64,000 nt of DNA from Schistocerca nitens (GCF_023898315.1 NC_064614.1:502712109-502776108), one strand, 5' to 3'. Counted from the stretch's first letter, positions 43,499 to 54,842 are shown. Notes: generated by a model from the letters alone, not told the origin. Numbers and translations are program-made.

Positions 43499-45755
43499 GT
43501 TGTTGTTGTGGTCTTCAGTCCTGAGACTGGTTTGATGCAGCTCTCCATGCTACCCTATCCTGTGCAAGCTTCTTCATCTCCCAGTACCTGCTGCAGCCTA
43601 CATCCTTCTGAATTTGCTTAGTGTATTCATCTCTTGGTCTCCCTCTATGATTTTTACCCTCCACACCACCCTCCAATGCTAACTTTGTGATCCCTTGATG
43701 CCTCAGAACATGTCCTACCAACCGGTCCCTTTTTCTTGTCAAGTTGTGCCACAAACTCCTCTTCTCCCCAATTCTATTCAATACCTCCTCATTAGTTATG
43801 TGATCTACCCATCTCATCTTCAGCATTCTTCTGTAGCACCACATTTCGAAAGCTTCTATTCTCTTCTTGTCTAAACTATTTATCGTCCATGTTTCACTTC
43901 CATACATGGCTACACTCCATACAAATACTTTCAGAAACGACTTCCTGACACTTAAATCTATACCCGATGTTAACAAATTTCTCTTCTTCAGAAACGCTTT
44001 TCTTGCCATTGCCAGTCTACCTTTTATATCCTCTCACCTTCGACCATCATCAGTTATTTTGCTCTCCAAACAGCAAAACACCTTTACTACTTTAAGTGTC
44101 TCATTTCCTAATCTAATTCCCTCAGCCTCACCAGACTTAATTCGACTACATTCCATTATCCTCGTTTTGCTTTTGTTGATGTTCATCTTATATCCTCCTT
44201 TCAAGACACTGTCCATTCCGTTCAACTGCTCTTCCAAGTCCTTTGCTGTCTCTGACAGAATTACAATGTCATCGGCGAACCTCAAAGTTTTTATTTCTTC
44301 TCTATGGATTTTAATACCTACTCCGAATTTTTCTTTTATTTCCTTTACTGCTTGCTCAATACACAGATTGAATAACATCGGGGAGAGGCTACAACCCTGT
44401 CTCACTCCCTTCCCAAACGCTGCTTCCCTTTCATGTCCTTCGACTCTTATAACTGCCATCTGGTTTCTGTACAAATTGTAAATAGCCTTTCGCTCCCTGT
44501 ATTTTACCCCTGCCACCTTTAGAATTTGAAAGAGAGTATTCCAGTCAACATTGTCGAAAGCTTTCTCTAAGTCTACAAATGCTAGAAACGTAGGTTTGCC
44601 TTTCCTTATTCTTTCTTCTAAGATAAGTCTTAGGGTCAGTATTGCCTCACGTGTTCCAATATTTCTACGGAATCCAAACTGATCTTCCCCAAGGTTGGCT
44701 TCTACTAGTTTTTCCATTCGTCTGTAAAGAATTCGCGTTAGTATTTTGCAGCTGTGGCTTATTAAACTGATTGTTCGGTAATTTTCACATCTGTCAACAC
44801 CTGCTTTCTTTGGGATTGCAATTATTATATTCTTCTTGAAGTCTGAGGGTATTTCGCCAGTCTCATACATCTTGCTCACCAGATGGTAGAGTTTTGTCAG
44901 GACTGGCTCTCCCAAGGCCATCAGTAGTTCTAATGGAATGTTGTCTACTCCCGGGGCCTTGTTTCGACTCAGGTCTTTCAGTGCTCTGTCAAACTCTTCA
45001 CGCAGTATTGTATCTCCCATTTCGTCTTCATCTACATTCTCCTCCATTTCCAGAATATTGCCCTCAAGTACGTCGCCCTTGTATAGACCCTCTATATACT
45101 CCTTCCACCTTTCTGCTTTCCCTTCTTTGCTTAGAACTGGGTTTCCATTTGAGCTCTTGATATTAATACAAGTGGTTCTGTTTTCTCCAAAGGTCTCTTT
45201 AATTTTCCTGTAGGCAGTATGTATCTTACCCCTAGTGAGATAAGCCTCTACATCCTTACATTTGTCCTCTAGCCATCCCTGCTTAGCCATTTTGCACTTC
45301 CTGTCGATCTCATTTTTGAGACATTTGTATTCCTTTTTGCCTGCTTCATTTACGGCATTTTTATATTTTCTCCTTTCATCAATTAAATTCAATATTTCTT
45401 CTGTTACCCAAGGATTTCTACTAGCCCTCGTCTTTTTACCTACTTGATCCTCTGCTGCCTTCACTACTTCATCCCTTAGAGCTACCCATTGTTCTTCTAC
45501 TGTATTTCTTTCCCCCATTTGTGACAGTTGTTCCCTTATGCTCTCCCTGAAACTCTGTACAACCTCTGGTTCTTTCAGTTTATCCAGGTCCCATCTCCTT
45601 AAATTCCCACCTTTTTGCAGTTTCTTCAGTTTTAATCTACAGCTCATAACCAATAGATTGTGGTCAGAGTCCACATCTGCCCCTGGAAATGTCTTACAAT
45701 TTAATACCTGGTTCCTAAATCTCTGTCTTACCATTATATAATCTATCTGATACCT
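43499..45755 (-). mobile_element. LINE-A copy 2, 5'-truncated, with TSD
   Basis: Flanked by TCCCCGTCAT at 43489-43498 and 45756-45765. The 3' end (left) is GTTGTTGTTGTGGTCTTCAG and the 5' end is lost within the endonuclease/RT linker. Inserted in an older LINE relic in the same orientation. Confidence 0.92.
43515..45755 (-). pseudogene. LINE-A reverse transcriptase, 5'-truncated
   Basis: A 566-codon frame (44034-45734) holds the RT: NKAPGVDNIPLELL, YRTISLISHSCKILTRIL, FLAFVDLEKAFDNVDW, GVRQGCSLSPMLFNL and RFADDIVILSETAKDLEEQL (FADD intact). A TGA at about 44031, where the sister copy at 59.3 kb reads SRED, separates it from the 164-codon C-terminal frame (43515-44009) that ends in the GRPRDEYTKQIQKDVGCSRY tail. 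Apart from that stop and the missing endonuclease, the copy is well preserved. Confidence 0.9.
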
Positions 45756-46486
45756 TCCCCGTCATAGATGCCCTGAATACACTTATTCCACCCATCTGCT
45801 GTTTCTACTTCATTTAACACTGGAATTCCCTTTGCACTCTTAATGTTACCATCCTTGCTTTTAATTTCACCGAAGATTGTTTTGAATTTTCTATATGCTG
45901 AGTCAGTCTTTCAGAAATCATTTTTTTTCCGATTTCGTCACATTTTTGATGAAGCCATTTCCCCTTAGCTTCTCTGCACTTGCTACTTATTTCATTACTA
46001 AGTGACTTGTATTTCTGTATTCCTGAATTTCCTGGAACATTTTTTACTTCCTTCTTTCTCTGATCAGCTGAAGTATTTCTTCTGCTATCCATGGTTTCTT
46101 CACAGTTACTTTCTTGATCATACGTTTTTCTTTCCAACTTCTGTGGTTGCCCTTTTTAGAGATGTCCATTCCTCTTCAACTGAATGGCCTATTGAGCTAC
46201 TGATTGTTGAAATCTCTATAGCCTCAGAGAACTTCAAGCGATTTTAGGGTGAAGTTATTTGCACAACACCTTTGATATAAAAATGAAATGCAAATTAATT
46301 AAATTGTGACATCTGATTGATTTATGACCTTAACCTATTCTGCTAAGCGGTTTTCCATGTAAGCCCCACCCCTCCTCGACCCAGGGGTCCCTTAACCTGT
46401 TGTTCTGTTCAGTGGTTTATGACCCCCACCCCATCCCCCTCCTCCTCCCATAATCTGGAAATTGATGGGAAAAGACTGTCGCTCAT

Positions 46487-47647
46487 GTGACCAGCCATGA
46501 AGGTAGCCATACAGCCTTGCATACTACCTTCTTAGAAAAACACGTGGAATACAAATATTACATCAGGGATAATCCTACAGTTTGGCTTCTCACTGAGCTT
46601 GAAAAGCTTTCATGGGAGGTTGATAAGCTTTACAGCGACAATGCTTTAATGACCAAATGGAAGGAGAATGACGATCTGGACAATAATGAGGTTGACAGGC
46701 ATATTTGTAGGCAGTCGTTAGATACAAACGTGGAAACTCCTCATAGAGACCACTGCCATCTTACGGGGAAGTTCCGTGGCGCAGCTCACAATACATACAA
46801 TTTTAAGTATCAATTACCGCGACACATACCCGTTTTCTTTCATAATTTAAGCGGGTATGACGCACCATTTGTTTTTGAGCACTTGGCTGATATCGGCATA
46901 GACAAAAATCGCTTTAGTGTCCTGCCTGAGTGTGCTGCGAAATATATTTTATTCACTACACGAATGACACCAAGAATTACTCTCCGCTTTCCTGACTCGC
47001 TTCGTTTTATGCAGGCAACACTCCAGAAACCTGTTGAAACTCTACCCCTGAAGGATATGCACATCACTCGAGCTGCATTTCCCGACGAGGAAAAGTTTCT
47101 GCTCGTGACTAGGAAGGGTTTTTTTCCATATAAGTACCTGGATTGTATGGAAAAACTCAAAGAAACCAGGCTACACAACATAACTGTGTTCTACAGCAAC
47201 CTTACAGGCAATACCATAAAGGATGCAGAGTATGAGTTTGCTGCGCATGTCTGCTTGGAATCCAACATCTCCACATCAGGAGAGTACTCGCAGCTTTACA
47301 TGGACAGAGACGTGTGTTTGCTGGCTGATGTTTTGGAGAAATTCTGGAGTCTGTGCATGACCACATACTCTCAGGATCCCACCTTTTATTACAAGGCACC
47401 TGGGTTGTCCTGAGACGCTATTCTCAAGAAAACGAATCGTAGCGTCGAACTATTTACCGATGCTTGCATGCTTCCTTTCTTTGAGCGAGAGATGTGTGTG
47501 GGCCGTAAGTTGGAAGATGCAACCCTGAGAAAGGCTAAGGGCGTGCGTCGTGCAGCATCGAGAGTCCTCTCTATTGAAGACTATCTGCAGTGTCTGTACA
47601 ACAGAGATCACGGGGTTCTGCTGCAGCCGCAGCATATGTTGCTGTAA
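46487..47647 (+). pseudogene. Protein-primed family-B DNA polymerase (PolB) fragment
   Basis: 308 codons, then TGA at 47411 where the family has Trp, then 78 more in-frame codons to 47647. A Cys/His segment (C74, then DHCHLTGKFRG at 88-98) precedes the exonuclease domain: FFHNLSGYDAPFVF at 117-130 (Exo II type) and YMDRDVCLLADVLEKF at 271-286 (Exo III type, D275/D281). YYKAPGLS at 301 leads into the polymerase region, but the palm with its catalytic motifs is gone: after the stop only about 20 codons match before the far C-terminal KAKGVRRAASRVLSIEDY. This organisation is the viral/Polinton type. The N-terminus is also missing. An AATAAA at 47782 could have served as its polyadenylation signal. 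Confidence 0.85.
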
Positions 47648-48646
47648 GCTAGTATTCGATCGAGAGGACACTAGGGGGACTATGTGCTGCACGACAGTTA
47701 AGGGGTCATTTGCGATGACAGAACTGAAACTATACTGTAAGAGAGAGGGGTGGGAGGACTCTGCTTGAGTAAGAGGGAGAGAATAAAACTAGGCGTAAAT
47801 CTTGTAAAAGAGTATGACCCATTTATCGTAGTATACTTATTTGTGTGTGTGTGTTTGCACAACATGTAAACAGAACAGTCTTTTTAAGTTTCACCTGCTG
47901 CTAGCCATCCATGTCTCATTAGTTTTTTAGTGTAGATGTAAATGTATATATAGTTCACAGTTTATCAAAATTATTTTTGTATAACATCCATGTAACTACT
48001 ACTATTGCGACTGTTGTAGTGCAAGATTAAAAGTATCTCCACACTAGTTTTCAGCATAGATTTATACATCTGAAAATTGTAAATATTTCACCAGTGAATT
48101 TTTTTGTTATTGTGTAAGAAAAGTATTTCTACACTCAATAGTACAATCAAAGTGTACCTCAAGAATCAAACTGTTTCTCAAGAATGAAATTGTATCTCAG
48201 AGAAGTGAATAAATGAAAACATTCGTTACCATACACCTTTGTTGTTATTTACAAACAAACCTATCCCTATTGTATATCTAAAGGATGTGCAAGACATAAA
48301 TTACATTAGTTTTGAACATGAAGGTGTGGTTCAACATGTAAGATAACAAACCTGCGGGGCGCTGGGTTGTCCGGTTACTTTAGAAAAAGGGTTATCACAG
48401 GCGCCACCACTCTTATGCCATCTAGCGTAAACAAGGTTCCTTATGCGGTGTTGAGGGCCACATAATTCATTCGTCTGCTACCTTTCTACATGTCATTTCA
48501 GTATTTCTTCCCTTATGTGAATATAGTACCTTTATGCCTTCTAAGTCGAAAGACTTCTTTGTCGCAACATTGTAATCATACTGCATTGTTGTACTACGTC
48601 TGTAATATAGGCCTATGTTTGTGTTCATATTTGTAATTTAACAATG
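47648..48646. other. No gene recognised; probable former 3' region of PolB
   Basis: AT-rich, with AATAAA at 47782 and near 48208 and a short (TG)n tract at about 47840. No other feature seen. Confidence 0.45.
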
Positions 48647-50072
48647 TACACTCCTGGAAATGGAAAAAAGAACACATTGACACCGGTGTGTCAGACCCAC
48701 CATACTTGCTCCGGACACTGCGAGAGGGCTGTACAAGCAATGATCACACGCACGGCACAGCGGACACACCAGGAACCGCGGTGTTGGCCGTCGAATGGCG
48801 CTAGCTGCGCAGCATTTGTGCACCGCCGCCGTCAGTGTCAGCCAGTTTGCCGTGGCATACGGAGCTCCATCGCAGTCTTTAACACTGGTAGCATGCCGCG
48901 ACAGCGTGGACGTGAACCGTATGTGCAGTTGACGGACTTTGGGCGAGGGCGTATAGTGGGCATGCGGGAGGCCGGGTGGACGTACCGCCGAATTGCTCAA
49001 CACGTGGGGCGTGAGGTCTCCACAGTACATCGATGTTGTCGCCAGTGGTCGGCGGAAGGTGCACGTGCCCGTCGACCTGGGACCGGACCGCAGCGACGCA
49101 CGGATGCACGCCAAGACCGTAGGATCCTACGCAGTGCCGTAGGGGACCGCACCGCCACTTCCCAGCAAATTAGGGACACTGTTGCTCCTGGGGTATCGGC
49201 GAGGACCATTCGCAACCGTCTCCATGAAGCTGGGCTACGGTCCCGCACACCGTTAGGCCGTCTTCCGCTCACGCCCCAACATCGTGCAGCCCGCCTCCAG
49301 TGGTGTCGCGACAGGCGTGAATGGTGGGACGAATGGAGACGTGTCGTCTTCAGCGATGAGAGTCGCTTCTGCCTTGGTGCCAATGATGGTCGTATGCGTG
49401 TTTGGCGCCGTGCAGGTGAGCGCCACAATCAGGACTGCATACGACCGAGGCACACAGGGCCAACACCCGACATCATGGTGTGGGGAGCGATCTCCTACAC
49501 TGGCCGTACACCACTGGTGATCGTCGAGGGGACACTGAATAGTGCACGGTACATCCAAACCGTCATCGAACCCATCGTTCTACCATTCCTAGACCGGCAA
49601 GGGAACTTGCTGTTCCAACAGGACAATGCACGTCCGCATGTATCCCGTGCCACCCAACGTGCTCTAGAAGGTGTAAGTCAACTACCCTGGCCAGCAAGAT
49701 CTCCGGATCTGTCCCCCATTGAGCATGTTTGGGACTGGATGAAGCGTCGTCTCACGCGGTCTGCACGTCCAGCACGAACGCTGGTCCAACTGAGGCGCCA
49801 GGTGGAAATGGCATGGCAAGCCGTTCCACAGGACTACATCCAGCATCTCTACGATCGTCTCCATGGGAGAATAGCAGCCTGCATTGCTGCGAAAGGTGGA
49901 TATACACTGTACTAGTGCCGACATTGTGCATGCTCTGTTGCCTGTGTCTATGTGCCTGTGGTTCTGTCAGTGTGATCATGTGATGTATCTGACCCCAGGA
50001 ATGTGTCAATAAAGTTTCCCCTTCCTGGGACAATGCATTCACGGTGTTCTTATTTCAATTTCCAGGAGTGTA
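48647..50072 (+). mobile_element. Tc1-like transposon, family 4, structurally intact
   Basis: The TIRs TACACTCCTGGAAATGGAAA and (inverted right end) TACACTCCTGGAAATTGAAA lie on TA sites. Both continue to AAGAACAC, about 28 bp in all. 1426 bp long with one uninterrupted transposase gene. TIR divergence of a few bases suggests it is young but not pristine. Confidence 0.95.
48893..49915 (+). CDS. Tc1-like transposase, intact, D-D-32-E
   Basis: 340 residues from MPRQRGREPY. This start is chosen because the family begins here; the open frame runs upstream into the TIR, which is not coding. The two N-terminal HTH units are 18-50 (GRGRIVGMREAGWTYRRIAQ) and about 76-115 (ISARTIRNRL-type), with a basic GTGPQRRT linker. 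The catalytic RNase-H-like fold has D155 in VVFSDESRFC, D244 in LFQQDNARPHV and E277 in SPDLSPIEHVWDW. There are 32 residues between D244 and E277 rather than the usual 34. The C-terminus ends AAKGGYTLY as in related transposases. It would cut and paste at TA sites. No stop or frameshift. Confidence 0.95.
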   Translation: MPRQRGREPYVQLTDFGRGRIVGMREAGWTYRRIAQHVGREVSTVHRCCRQWSAEGARARRPGTGPQRRTDARQDRRILRSAVGDRTATSQQIRDTVAPGVSARTIRNRLHEAGLRSRTPLGRLPLTPQHRAARLQWCRDRREWWDEWRRVVFSDESRFCLGANDGRMRVWRRAGERHNQDCIRPRHTGPTPDIMVWGAISYTGRTPLVIVEGTLNSARYIQTVIEPIVLPFLDRQGNLLFQQDNARPHVSRATQRALEGVSQLPWPARSPDLSPIEHVWDWMKRRLTRSARPARTLVQLRRQVEMAWQAVPQDYIQHLYDRLHGRIAACIAAKGGYTLY

Positions 50073-50091
50073 TTATTAATGTAGCAGGTCA

Positions 50092-51296
50092 TACACTGAA
50101 GAGCCAAAGAAACTGGTACACCCGCCTAATATCGTGTAGGGCCCCCACGAGCACGCAGAAGTGCCGCAACACGACGTGGCATAGACTCAAATAATGTCTG
50201 AAGTAGTGCTGAAGGGAACTGATACCATGAATCCTGCAGGGCTGTCCATAAATCCCTAAGAGTACGAAACGGTAGAGATCTCTTCTGAACAGCACGTTGC
50301 AATGCATCCCAGATATGCTCAATAATGTTCATCTCTGGGGAGTGTGGCATTCAGCGGAAGAGTTTAAACTCAGAAGAGTGTTTTCGGAGCCACTTTGTAA
50401 CAATTCTGGACGCGAGGGTTGTCGCGTTGTCCTGCTGGAATTGCCCAAGTCCCTTGGAATGCATGATGGACATGAATGAATGCAGGTGATCCGAAACGAT
50501 GCTTAGGTACGCGTCACTTGTCAGAGTCGTATCTAGACGTATCAGGAGTCCCATATCACTCCAATTGCAAAGGCTCCACACCATTACAGAGCCTCCACCA
50601 GCTTGAACAGTCCCCTACTGACATGCAGAGTCCATGGATTCATGAGGTTGTCTCCATACCCGTAAACGTCCATCCACTCGATAGAATTTAAAACGAGACT
50701 CGTCCCACCAGGCAACATGCTTCCAACTATCAACAGTCTAATGTCCGTGCTGATGGGCCCAGGTGAGGCGTAAAGCTTCGTATTGTGCAGTCGCCAAGGG
50801 TACACGAGTAGGCTCCGAAAGTCCATATCGACGATGTTGAATGGTTCGCACGCTGACACTTATTCATGACCCAGCATTGAAATATGCAGCAATTTGAGGA
50901 AGGGTTGCACTTCTGTCACATTGAACGAATCTCTTCAGCCGTCGTTTGTCCTGTTCTTACAGGATCGTTCTCTGGCAGCAGCGACGTCAGAGATCTGATA
51001 TTTTACCGGATTCCTGATATTCATGGTATACTCGTAAAATGGTCGTATGGGAAAATCCCCACTTCATCGCTACCTCGGAGATGCTGTGTCCCATCGCTCG
51101 TACGCCAACTATAACACTACGTTCAATCTCACTTAAATCTTAATAGCCTGCCATTGTAGCAGCAGTAACCGATATAACAACTGCACCAGACACTTTTATA
51201 AAGGCATTGCCGACCGCAGCGCCGAATTCTGCCAGTTTACACATCTCTATATTTGAATACGCATACCTGTACTAGTTTCTTTGGCGCTTCAGTGTA
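50092..51296 (-). mobile_element. Tc1-like transposon, family 5, inactivated
   Basis: The TIRs TACACTGAAGAGCCAAAGAA and the inverse of TTTCTTTGGCGCTTCAGTGTA lie on TA sites, 19 bp after the previous element. Minus-strand transposase pieces: VVGSMLPGGTSLVLN-type text in the wrong frame for the first D region, GQFQQDNATTLASRIV (second D), and MPHSPEMNIIEHIWDALQRA (catalytic E). A TGA replaces the Trp before MPHSPEMN, and further frameshifts lie upstream. Confidence 0.92.
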
Positions 51297-51657
51297 GAAT
51301 AGTTGCATGGGATTGTACCTATCGTGCAGTATGAATTGGCTTATGGGAGCAGGAGGCACACGACAATGTCCCGTTCCAAACACATATAGCAAACATGTCT
51401 CAAATTATATCACCAGTACTTCAAGAAAACCATAGACCTAATATGTTGGCAAAGTTGCATAATATATAACTATCAAAGTGGGAAAATGGTGAAATCAGTA
51501 AGAAAAGTACAGAGAATGTAAGGCAAAAATTCATTTATTTCCCATTCAACGTAAAAGTCATTTTACATTTCTTATAAGAAAACGCAACACTATTTTCACA
51601 CATCTTCTTCATCTTCTTGAATCAATAGAGAGCAGGACGCCCGCAGAATTCCAGCTC
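51297..51657. promoter_or_regulatory. Former 3' region of the capsid-side genes, with polyA signal
   Basis: On the minus strand AATAAA occurs at 51534-51539, about 120 bases beyond the last small frame. This fits a transcript end for the minus-strand gene set. Otherwise nothing recognised. Confidence 0.4.
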
Positions 51658-51840
51658 TTAAATGGCAGAAAACTTGGAGATTCCACGCGTCCATATGATC
51701 TTCCCCTGACCTTTAACGTATATGTTGGTATCTGTGTGTTCGAATAATCGAAGCAATGTCACCATATCTTTGCAGAGTAAACCAGCATCATCCCAGTGAA
51801 TTCGATGGTAGAAATGTGTTAACACTTTGCTCTCCTCCAT
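51658..51840 (-). CDS. Small open frame downstream of the capsid gene
   Basis: 60 codons, starting MEESKVLTHFYHRIHWDDAG. I do not recognise it. Its position in line with the capsid genes and before the polyA signal suggests a small gene of the virus-like element, but a chance frame cannot be excluded. Confidence 0.35.
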   Translation of the reverse strand: MEESKVLTHFYHRIHWDDAGLLCKDMVTLLRLFEHTDTNIYVKGQGKIIWTRGISKFSAI

Positions 51841-52058
51841 GTTTTAGTACACTTTACATCTTTGAAACACCTCGGCTTGCGATGCTTGCTGATAATGTCG
51901 CTGCTATTCTGGCATTTTGTGTAGTATAGTCTGAACGCAACTTTTAAAATATGAACTATCTATGCTCATCATCATTAGAACCCTGAGCGTCTGCAATGAC
52001 GTTCACTCCTTGGGATACCATTCTGAAATCCTCTGTGTTTTGCACCGCACTTGTTAAT

Positions 52059-53445
52059 TTATACAGCTCGTTGCGTAACACCAGTGAGCGGGCAATGGTT
52101 AATAATTCGGTCAAGCAGAACTAGAGAATATGCTGCAGTGTGTTCTGGGAAATTTTCTGAAGATTCAGATCCAATTCGTACATCCATAGGTCCAGATTTA
52201 ATTATCTCGTTCTGTTTTGAACAGTCTATTACAATGATTGGCTCCTTGAATTTCCGTGGGCTTAGTAGACACTCTTTGCCCTCTTTGTAGTTAGAAGTGT
52301 TGAATGACACATACCAATCGCATGTTAGACTTGATATATTTTCATTTCACTTCAGGAATAAGTTATCGTACGGATAGAATTCGGAATTCAGGTAGACTAT
52401 GGCACTAGTTAGCCCACAACTGCTAAATTGGGTGGAATCATTTGCTATATTCCCTCCTCTATTGGTCTGAAATGCAAGTGTAATGGAACTGGGCGTCTCC
52501 AGTTGAGCAGAGGTTTTAGTAGACCACGTCTATCTGCTTGCTGTCGGTAGCACTGGGTACTCGAAAACCTCTAATGGTGGAAAGATAACAGTAGGAATAC
52601 ACTGGCGTTCAGAACTTTTGAAGATACAATGATGTGTGACTTTTTCCATATTATTTTATTGACGGTGATGTCGTTCTCCTCTTGACCTCCTTGAACTTAT
52701 GAGTTGTCATCTGTTGCACTCTGTATCATACTAAGTTCCTGTTTAGCATTCAGAACAGTTCGCCACATGTCCTCAAAGTATCCCATAATCAGTTTTAAAG
52801 GTATACATGCAGTAAATCCCTGGTACTCTTCCACCATTCTATCGCCTTGCTCGTCAATGAATCATCCATCATTTTCTAAATCCGTCAGATCAGAGGGAGG
52901 AGCAGAGACATACGTTGATGTTATACCTACATTGTGTGTACAGTCACTCTCGATCCCCTTAAATTCATATCGTACCTCATGAAACAGGATAGATAAAGCA
53001 TTATGTGTAAGGTTTGATGCCACTTTAGCAGCTCCATTCCTTTCATAAGCATACATCAAGATTTATGAGACCCATGCATGGGAGGGTTAAGGCGTCTTGG
53101 TGCTGGATTATAATTATAATTTCATCGTCCTTGTTAAATATGCCGGTCGCTGTAGCCGAGCGGCTCTACGCGCTTCAGTCCGAAACCGCGTGACCGCTAT
53201 GGTCTCAGGTTCGAATCCTGCCTCGGGCATGGTTGTGTGTGGTGACCTTAGGTTAGTTCGGTTTAAGTAGTTCTAACTTCTACGGGACTGATGACCTCAG
53301 ATGTTAAGTCCCATAGTGGTCAAAGCCATCTGAACCTTTTTTTTGTGTTAAATATGGTTGATGGATGAGATTTATGCGAGAAGTATTCTTGGTTTATAAT
53401 AAACTCGTCATATTCCACGGGACTCGTTGTATAGAACGACGTCAC
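52059..53445 (-). pseudogene. Polinton-type major capsid protein, broken
   Basis: Minus-strand pieces in changing frames keep the order of the double-jelly-roll major capsid protein of Polintons. The N-terminal segment lies at about 53350-53445 (VEYDEFIINQEYFSHKSHP) and NALSILFHEVRYEFKGIES at about 52980. The middle part at 52440-52580 has FEYPVLPTASR and VYLNSEFYPYDNLFLK. The C-terminal part at 52059-52310 has EPIIVIDCSKQNEIIKSGPM and TAAYSLVLLDRII. It would form the hexon-like shell. Disabled by several frameshifts and stops, and by a class A SINE at 53143-53345. The assignment rests on recognised family motifs, not a search. Confidence 0.78.
53143..53345 (+). repeat. SINE class A inside the capsid pseudogene, with TSD
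   Basis: Bounded by TGTTAAATATG at 53132-53142 and 53346-53356. Complete head, core and tail, plus an 8-T stretch at the 3' end. Reads cleanly across the minus-strand capsid frame on both sides. Confidence 0.95.
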
Positions 53446-53728
53446 TGTGGGGCTTCAGACCAACTGATTTAAGAAACTCGTAGTGTGCACGTATTATCGG
53501 CTTGCATTTCTGTTGCGAAGTGTCGCGCTGTTGGTTTTATACCTTACGTCCGTCCTGTCTTCGTTGACAATGCTGGGCCACTGCGATACCTGACTGTTTG
53601 CAACTTGTCGGCGATGCTTCCAGTCCGATAAGTTAAATGTCGTCGCTTCGGCCTCCGACGGGACCTGGTTTGTTGTAGGTCGCCACTGCCGCTTCTGAGT
53701 CTCTGAATGCCAGAGGTCACTGATGGTT

Positions 53729-54405
53729 CTACTTTAGATGTAGACGTACAGTGTTTTCCTCACCACGAAAGTCGACAAGTTGATTATCCTGGTACACAAT
53801 ATGCAACTCCAGATAGTTCAATGTCTGAACTACTACTAGGAGGTAAATAGTGTTGCTAGGGGTCTCAGTATACTTATACCCTGTTCCCATCCTTGGAAAG
53901 AATCCGTAAATTGTATGAATCAATCTAATGTTGAGATAATAGTTTGTTGCAATGTTACACTCGACACGGATTGTAGCAAAGATAGTGTATTCACTAAGTG
54001 GTCAGATCTGTAACATGTATTAGGATCAGACTTCAAAACCTGCCGTTTTGTGAAACCCAGTAGCCATCCTATTGAACCTTTCTAGTTAAAGTCAGTTGTC
54101 GCACTCATCTTTATTTCACATCTAAGTGTACTGATGTTTGTACGAAGAGCATTCCCTTCTCCAGACCATTTTAAAACTTCGTTTAAGTCATTAATATCGA
54201 TTGTACCAGGTTCTGTTTCCACAATTTCTTTTGCACCATTAATTTCTAGATGACGTTTATTGTTAGCTTCTGTGAGATACGGAATGCTGTTGTTTGTCTC
54301 TAGTCCAATCAGCACGATACTCCTCTTACCATTGCTTAAATCAGTCGGCAGGAAGTAATTGTCGAATAATACTGACAATACTATTGAAGTCAGTGTATAC
54401 GACAT
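53729..54405 (-). pseudogene. Polinton-type penton/minor capsid protein, broken
   Basis: Starts MSYTLTSIVLSVLFDNYFLP, continues KRSIVLIGLETNNSIPYL and the IDINDLNEVLK region. After a frameshift near 54060 it resumes with IRVECNIATNYYL and IHTIYGFFPRMGTGYKYTE, and ends VDFRGEENTVRLHLK. These are motifs I associate with the conserved protein encoded next to the Polinton capsid gene, taken to be the single-jelly-roll penton or minor capsid protein. The frame upstream of MSYTL continues (to 54504) but is probably not coding. Confidence 0.7.
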
Positions 54406-54842
54406 TGCATCCGAACCTCGACAGATGGGTGAATGCTTAATGCACCTCATTATATATCTTTCTTCGTAAATGTTCGGAGGAATACGATGCACAGATGCCC
54501 ACATAAGTGGGTATTAAAGTCTACGTAGTGATGGAAATTGTAGAACACACTTCTTCTTCTGGTGGAGTACCATTGTAAATCATCTGGTGGCTGCAGGACT
54601 CCAAATTAATCGAAATAGTAGATTTTTCTTAACGTATGCCTCCCTATGGGTTCCTCATCCCCCCAGCAACACCTAAGTCCACAATTCCGCATTCTCCGTA
54701 TTTCCACATAGCCTTCGCTGAAATATCCTGCATAAACACACCATAGAATCTTGGAATGCTAAATTTTTTCTAACAGACTTACGGACTTGAGCAGACCTGT
54801 ATTTGTAAGCTGTCTGTCACGTAGGAGAGCTATAAGGGTTTT

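Larger units (their letters stand above)
43300..46245 (-). mobile_element. LINE relic split by a LINE-A insertion
   Basis: Flanks of the LINE-A copy (43300-43488 and 45766-46245) are collinear with one diverged LINE. The right piece encodes, on the minus strand, EEVKNVPGN-like text and YKSLSNEISSKCREAKGKWL, the linker before the RT. Heavily decayed. Confidence 0.6.

Noticed and set aside
43867..44481. 204-codon plus-strand frame, plus similar frames at 44894-45741 and 60745-61546
   Set aside because: Antisense shadows of the LINE-A reverse transcriptase.
46487..47413. PolB as a mitochondrial linear-plasmid polymerase
   Set aside because: The neighbouring integrase, ATPase and capsid sequences point to a Polinton-type element instead.
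48644..48892. Longer transposase start (423 codons)
   Set aside because: The extra 83 codons read through the TIR and leader; MPRQRG at 48893 gives the usual 340-aa length.
3360..53230. Many tRNA-like segments with A- and B-boxes
   Set aside because: All sit in heads of SINE copies with TSDs or shared bodies; none has a complete cloverleaf with its own context, so I call no tRNA gene.
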